Source: Bacillota bacterium (GTDB lineage: Bacteria > Bacillota > Sulfobacillia > JAJZYS01 > JAJZLH01). Taken from it: a stretch of DNA of 45,738 bases. A program made the position numbers and the translations under genes. Under the pieces are notes generated by a model. It did no database searches. It was not told where the DNA came from and saw nothing but the letters and a program-made list of their open reading frames with translations. Below, in pieces: positions 41,916 to 45,738 of this stretch. The stretch lies in NCBI GenBank assembly GCA_021827745.1, contig JAKAUI010000040.1, positions 1 through 45,738 on the forward strand, read 5' to 3'. How positions within the stretch are numbered: the stretch's first letter is position 1; each line of letters opens with the position of its first letter.

Positions 41916-41945
41916 ATTATACCCGTTCTCACAGATCGCTGCCTT
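41916..41945 (-). promoter_or_regulatory. Promoter of YabE-like gene
   Basis: A perfect TATAAT -10 box on the minus strand (41921-41916) with only a weak -35 match (AAGGCA, 18-bp spacing). About 73 bp before the ATG. Confidence 0.55.
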
Positions 41946-41974
41946 GGGCGGCCAGCGCGGCGCTGCAGCCCAGG

Positions 41975-42751
41975 CTAGCCGGGCAGTTCCGGGAACACGC
42001 CCAGCACACGCTGCACGTTTTCGGCGACCGTCTCCATCAGGGTGGCTGGGCTCACCTGGCGGACCAGAGCCACCGCCTCGCCGGTGATCGCCACCTGTGC
42101 CGGTTCGTTGCGCCGAGACCGCAGCGGGTGCGGAGAGAGGTAGGGCGAGTCGGTCTCGAGCAAGATGCGCTCGCTTGGACAGATCCGCGCCGCCTGGCGC
42201 AGCTGGTCCGACTTGGGAAAGGTGACTGGGCCGGCAAAGGAGAGGTAGTACCCCCTGGCCATGGCGTCTTCCGCCTCTTTCGCTCCGTGCGAGAAGCAGT
42301 GCAGCACCACCGGAACCTCAACTCCGGCCAGGGCCGTCATCAGATCGGCAAAGGCGTCCCGTTCGTGAATCACAAGTGGCAGGCCCATCTGATCGGCCAG
42401 TGCGATCTGAGCGTCCAGAAGCTTGCGCTGGGCCGAGGCGGAATACGGCGTCCAGTGGTAGTCGAGGCCGACCTCGCCCAGCGCGCGGATACCCGGCTCG
42501 GCCAGGCGGCGCTGAAGCTCCAGCAGGTCCTGTGCATCCGTCTCTTGGGCCTGCGCCGGGTGAATGCCGATGATCGCCACCTGCCCCGGGCCGCCGGATG
42601 CCCAGGCACACACACTCTCCCAGGCGGCCGGCTCACAGCCGACAACCACCATCCGCCTGACGTCGGCCGCCTTGGCCCTGGCCAGCACGTCCTCGCGATC
42701 TTGGTCGAAGACCGGATCGAAGAGATGGGCGTGGGTATCGGTCCAGCTCAC
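41975..42751 (-). CDS. TatD-family metal-dependent DNase (YabD-like)
   Basis: 258 aa. TIM-barrel hydrolase with the metal ligands in DTHAHLFD, GEVGLDYHW, PLVIHERDA, VVLHCFSH and ETDSPYLSPHP. Members show 3'-5' exonuclease activity. Start GTG 42751 overlaps the metG stop (GTGA). The metG-tatD pair is conserved in many bacteria. Confidence 0.93.
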   Translation of the reverse strand: MSWTDTHAHLFDPVFDQDREDVLARAKAADVRRMVVVGCEPAAWESVCAWASGGPGQVAIIGIHPAQAQETDAQDLLELQRRLAEPGIRALGEVGLDYHWTPYSASAQRKLLDAQIALADQMGLPLVIHERDAFADLMTALAGVEVPVVLHCFSHGAKEAEDAMARGYYLSFAGPVTFPKSDQLRQAARICPSERILLETDSPYLSPHPLRSRRNEPAQVAITGEAVALVRQVSPATLMETVAENVQRVLGVFPELPG

Positions 42752-44667
42752 GACACCGGCGATCCCGGCTCAATCGATCCGTCAACCGTCAGCAGCCGAA
42801 GATGGTCAGCGTCTTTGGCCGCCAGGATCATGCCCCCGGACTCGATGCCAAAGATGGTGGCCGGAGCGAGGTTCGCGAGCAAGATCACATCCTTGCCCAC
42901 CAGTTGCGGGCCTTCGTAGTGGGCAGCGATGCCGGACACCACGGTCCGCTGCTCGCCGCCGAGGTTGAGCGTCAGTTTCAGGAGCTTGCGGCTTCCCGCC
43001 ACCGGCTCGGCGCTGAGCACCCGCGCCACGCGAAGCTGAAGGCGCTTGAAGTCATCGATGGCGATGACGCCGGCCCGCTCGTCCGACGCCCGCTCCTTGG
43101 TCGCCTTCTCAGGCCGCGCTGCCAAAGCGCCTTCCCCGGGTGCACTCGGTGCGGCGTCAGTGTCCTCGATTCTCGGAAACAGCGGCGCGCCGCGCTGGAC
43201 GGTGGCACCGGGCTTGAGCCCTCCCCACGCCGTGTCCTTCCAGCTGGTGGCGCTGATGTCTCCGGCGCCCAGCTGGGCGTAGATCTTGCCAGGCGCATCG
43301 ATCAGAAAGGGGCGCAGCGCCACGGCCGTGACCCTCAGGCTCTCTGCCAGGTCGTAGAGCACAGTGCCCAGGCGCGGATTCTGGCTGCGATGAAGCGTCC
43401 AGGGCGCCTCGTCCTCGATCGACTTGTTGGCCGCCCTGACCAGTCGGAACAGGGAGACGAGCGCATCGGACAGGGATAGGTTGGCCAGCGCCTGCTCGCA
43501 CTCTGCGATCGCCGCCTCGGCGATCGGGCGCAGGATGCTCTGGCCCGAAGGCGCCGGCACCGTGCCAGCGGAAAAGCGCTCCAGCATTGCCGTCGTGCGC
43601 GACAGCAGATTGCCGAGGTCGTTCGCCAGATCCACGTTCGTGCGCAGGATCAGCGCCGGCTCGCTGTACGAACCGTCCGATCCGAAGGCCACCTCGCGCA
43701 AGAGGTAGTAGCGGACAGCGTCCAGCCCGTAGCGCTCTACCAATGCTGTCGGCTCGATCACGTTGCCGCTCGACTTGCCGATCTTGGCGTCGTCCAAGAG
43801 CAGCCAGCCGTGTCCGAACACGGTCTTGGGCAGCGGCAGCTTGAGCGCCAGGAGAATGATCGGCCAGATGATGGCATGGAAACGGACGATCTCCTTGCCG
43901 ACAAGATGGACGTCGGCTGGCCACAGGCGGGCGAAGCGGTCGGGATCGGAGCCGAAGCCGGCGGCCGTGATGTAGTTGGTCAGGGCGTCGATCCAGACGT
44001 AGGCCACGTGCGTTTCGTCCCCGGGAAGCGGCACGCCCCAGTCGAAGCTGGTCCGAGAGATGGAGAGGTCGTCCAGGCCAGAGTCGATGAAGGCCAGCAT
44101 CTCGTTGCGTCGACTCTCCGGCTGGATGAATTCGGGGTGATCGAGAATGTGCTGCCGCAGCCGCTTGGCGTACGGCTCAAGTCTGAGAAAGTAGCTTTCT
44201 TCCCGCACCCGTTCGACCGGCCGGCCGCAGACCGGACACTTGCCGTCGACCAGCCGCCCCTCTGGCCAGAACGACTCGTCCGGCGTGCAGTACCAGCCTT
44301 CGTATGTGCCCTTGTATACGTCGCCGCTGGCCTGGAGCCGGCGAAACACGTCCTGGACCACGGCGCGGTGCCGGTCCTCGCTGGTCCGGATGAAGTCGTC
44401 GCAGGAGATGGCCAAGGTCGCCCACAGCTCGCGGATGGTGGCCACAATCTGGTCCACGTACTGCTGCGGGCTGAGCCCAGCCTCCTGCGCCGTGCGGGCG
44501 ATCTTCTGACCGTGCTCGTCTGTGCCGGTCAGGAAAAAGACCTCTTCGCCCAAGAGGCGATGGTAGCGGGCCAGGGCGTCTGCGGCGACCGTCGTGTAGG
44601 CGTGCCCGATGTGCAGTCGGGCGTTTGGATAGTAAATCGGTGTGGTGATGTAAAACTTCTTCTTCAC
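42748..44667 (-). CDS. metG: Methionyl-tRNA synthetase
   Basis: 639 aa. Class I catalytic core with HIGH motif ARLHIGHAYTT and KMSKS-like AKIGKSSGNVI. A zinc knuckle is present (CPVCGRP with one pair; the other position reads WYCTPDESF), so it may bind metal atypically. The C-terminal tRNA-binding OB domain begins at IDDFKRLQLRVARVLSAE and is attached by an Ala/Glu-rich linker. Start is GTG 44667, following GGGGAGGCGC; the upstream frame lies within the T-box leader. Regulated by that T-box. Confidence 0.95.
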   Translation of the reverse strand: MKKKFYITTPIYYPNARLHIGHAYTTVAADALARYHRLLGEEVFFLTGTDEHGQKIARTAQEAGLSPQQYVDQIVATIRELWATLAISCDDFIRTSEDRHRAVVQDVFRRLQASGDVYKGTYEGWYCTPDESFWPEGRLVDGKCPVCGRPVERVREESYFLRLEPYAKRLRQHILDHPEFIQPESRRNEMLAFIDSGLDDLSISRTSFDWGVPLPGDETHVAYVWIDALTNYITAAGFGSDPDRFARLWPADVHLVGKEIVRFHAIIWPIILLALKLPLPKTVFGHGWLLLDDAKIGKSSGNVIEPTALVERYGLDAVRYYLLREVAFGSDGSYSEPALILRTNVDLANDLGNLLSRTTAMLERFSAGTVPAPSGQSILRPIAEAAIAECEQALANLSLSDALVSLFRLVRAANKSIEDEAPWTLHRSQNPRLGTVLYDLAESLRVTAVALRPFLIDAPGKIYAQLGAGDISATSWKDTAWGGLKPGATVQRGAPLFPRIEDTDAAPSAPGEGALAARPEKATKERASDERAGVIAIDDFKRLQLRVARVLSAEPVAGSRKLLKLTLNLGGEQRTVVSGIAAHYEGPQLVGKDVILLANLAPATIFGIESGGMILAAKDADHLRLLTVDGSIEPGSPVS

Positions 44668-44700
44668 CTCGGCGCCTCCCCAGCAGATTTCCTCGGCCTT

Positions 44701-44944
44701 CGAACACAAACGTCGCCCCGACAGGGGCGACGTGAGTCGCGGTACCACCCTTTTCCCCACCCCGAGCGGATGGGCTTGTGCGGGGCGCTTTGCCCCTCGC
44801 CCGATATCGGCGGCAGACCGGCCTCACGGCAACTCGGGGGGTCATCTTCTCGTCGGCCGGGACCAGGCTTTCACCGCCGCCTGGTTCTCTACGATCCGCG
44901 ACCGGCGATACTCTTCCCCTGTCATCGCACCTATGGGGTTTGTA
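44701..44944 (-). ncRNA. T-box riboswitch, Met specifier, controlling metG
   Basis: On the minus strand the leader carries GGAAGAGTA (K-turn region of stem I), a GGTGAAAGCCTGG arm, and a specifier loop GAAGATGACC whose codon is AUG (44845-44843), fitting methionine. The T-box sequence AAGGGTGGTACCGCGA is at 44752-44737. The terminator ACGTCGCCCC-TGTC-GGGGCGACGT (44733-44710) ends with TTGTGTTCG. Uncharged tRNA-Met should stabilise the antiterminator and allow metG transcription. Confidence 0.92.
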
Positions 44945-44950
44945 GCGGCA

Positions 44951-44979
44951 AGTATAGGCGGCGGCTGAGGCGGTGTCAA
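44951..44979 (-). promoter_or_regulatory. metG promoter
   Basis: Minus strand: TTGACA (44979-44974), 17-bp spacer, TATACT (44956-44951). Near-consensus; transcription would start about 44944, the beginning of the T-box leader. Confidence 0.85.
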
Positions 44980-45098
44980 AATGAGGGCGGCAGCCTCGGT
45001 ACCTCGCTCAGCGCGTGATCGGCCATGGGCAGGCGAAGGACCGCCGCCTTCGGCGACAAGCCGTACGGCCCTCACACAGAGCGATGGGCGTGGTCATC

Positions 45099-45127
45099 CG
45101 CCGCCAGGGGGGATCCCCCAGGCGGCG
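45099..45127. repeat. Imperfect 29-bp palindrome in the metG/Prx intergenic region
   Basis: CGCCGCC (45099-45105) pairs with GGCGGCG (45121-45127) around a central GGGGG-AT-CCCCC core with an A-A mismatch. No T-run on either side. The remaining gap, about 44980-45200, shows no gene I can support; a promoter for the downstream gene is not clear. Confidence 0.5.
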
Positions 45128-45200
45128 TGGAAAGAGTCAACATTCGCTGAATCACACCGCATCGCGTCGTCTCAGATAGGTGGCAACAGGGTGGCGATGA

Positions 45201-45665
45201 ATGGTGGGCGTCCCAGACATCTCCCTCTCGGATCTTTTCTTGGACTTTCCGGCTACTCCGGACCGCAGCTGGCGTCAGGTGTTTGCCGACCACCGGCTCA
45301 CCGTCATTCACCTGATGCGGGCTGTGACCTGAGTAGGTTGTCAGCGCAACGCGCGCCAGTTGGCTGCGCAGACCACCCGCTGGGCCGCGGCGGACATCTC
45401 GGCGATCGCCGTGGCGCCCGCCACTCAGTCCAGTTGCGACCGCCACGCCGTCTCGATGTCGCTCACCATCCCGCTGCTGGCTGACCCGGATCGCCGTCTG
45501 TACAGCGCCTTGGCAATGCACAGGGTGTTCGCCGGGACGCTTCAGACCAGTGGAACGGCCATCGTCGACCACCAGGGGACTGTCCGCTATCTGAGGAGCC
45601 AGGCCAACCCCCAGCGCTCCCTGGATATGGCCGAGCTTGAGGCTGCACTGGCCCAGCTTCCTTAG
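45201..45665 (+). CDS. Peroxiredoxin-like (AhpC/TSA) protein with in-frame UGA, candidate selenoprotein
   Basis: ATG 45201 follows AGGGTGG at 6-7 nt. The frame is open to TAG 45665 (154 codons) except for one TGA at 45330-45332, codon 44. Around it the text reads HLMRAVT-UGA-VGCQRNARQL, exactly where relatives have a T-Cys-x-x-Cys redox motif. The later region fits the thioredoxin-like AhpC/TSA fold: IPLLADPDRRLYSAL, SGTAIVDHQGTVRYL and ANPQRSLDMAELEAAL. A SECIS-like hairpin follows at 45340-45373. It would reduce peroxides or act as thiol oxidoreductase with a Sec-x-x-Cys centre. The alternative is a pseudogene with a nonsense mutation. Confidence 0.65.
45340..45373 (+). promoter_or_regulatory. 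SECIS-like stem-loop after in-frame UGA
   Basis: GTCAGCGCA (45340-45348) pairs with TGCGCAGAC (45365-45373) with one A-A mismatch. An inner GCC-AGTT-GGC hairpin gives a 4-nt apical loop whose second base is G, starting 26 nt after the UGA; a 6-nt bulge lies on the 5' side. This meets the loose bacterial SECIS rules of spacing (about 16-37 nt) and an early loop G. Confidence 0.5.
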
Positions 45666-45681
45666 CTCGGGAACGAAGTCC

Positions 45682-45695
45682 GTCCCTTTGGGGAC
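45682..45695 (+). terminator. Weak hairpin after the peroxiredoxin-like gene
   Basis: GTCCC-TTTG-GGGAC, 17 bp past the stop, no T-run after it. Only a possible terminator. Confidence 0.25.
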
Positions 45696-45738
45696 AACCA
45701 TTATCTGGTAATTCTACCTCTTCGTGGGCAGGCGTTTT

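Noticed and set aside
43980-44450. Alternative frames inside metG
   Set aside because: Shadows of the synthetase gene without motifs.
45072-45701. 209-codon minus-strand frame opposite the peroxiredoxin-like gene
   Set aside because: No ribosome-binding site or recognisable domain; the plus strand carries conserved thioredoxin-fold text.
1-45738. CRISPR array or insertion sequence
   Set aside because: No regular repeat-spacer pattern, no transposase-like protein and no terminal inverted repeats bounding a gene were seen.

Overview
The window looks like chromosome of a high-G+C, Gram-positive Bacillota (Firmicutes), possibly a deep lineage of the Sulfobacillus/Thermaerobacter/Symbiobacterium kind. 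Three things point that way. The right half follows the metS-yabD-yabE-ksgA-veg-ispE-purR-glmU-prs-ctc-pth-mfd block of Bacillus subtilis, and the yabM-yabN-hup-yabO-divIC-yabR block lies further left. metG is preceded by a T-box riboswitch. A secreted protein carries SLH domains. The exact taxon cannot be fixed from the sequence alone.

Layout. Positions 1-2430 hold an accessory segment: a partial gene, an unknown gene, an excisionase-like HTH gene and a divergent XRE regulator. It abuts the 3' end of tRNA-Leu(UAA). Next come a HAD hydrolase gene and a plus-strand run of four genes: a small unknown, an ornithine cyclodeaminase-family enzyme, an alpha/beta hydrolase and a secreted CAP-SLH protein. 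The minus strand from 13.4 kb down to 7.6 kb carries a SpoVB-like flippase, mazG, HU, rqcP, a small HTH gene, divIC, an S1 protein and a cyanobacterial-AAR-type acyl reductase. A GAF/HD-GYP/degenerate-GGDEF signalling gene faces the other way at 13.6-16.2 kb.

Positions 16.3-29.5 kb are one respiratory complex I operon, nuoABCDEFGHJKLMN. It has every subunit except nuoI, whose place between nuoH and nuoJ is a 24-bp gap. Positions 29.5-39.1 kb hold the tightly overlapping ispE-NTase-purR-glmU-prs-rplY-pth-mfd operon. Then come veg with two tandem sigma-A-type promoters, an RNase H-like (DUF458) gene, rsmA, a YabE-like 3D-domain protein, a TatD-family nuclease and metG. At the right edge a peroxiredoxin-like gene reads through an in-frame UGA placed exactly at the first position of a Cys-x-x-Cys redox motif, with a SECIS-like hairpin just behind it. 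This is a candidate selenoprotein and the most interesting item in the window.

The housekeeping genes serve translation (metG, rsmA, pth, rplY, rqcP), precursor synthesis (prs, glmU, ispE), repair (mfd), division (divIC) and respiration (nuo). The sporulation genes found between them in Bacillus (yabG, sspF, spoVG, fin, spoVT, yabP, yabQ) are not seen.
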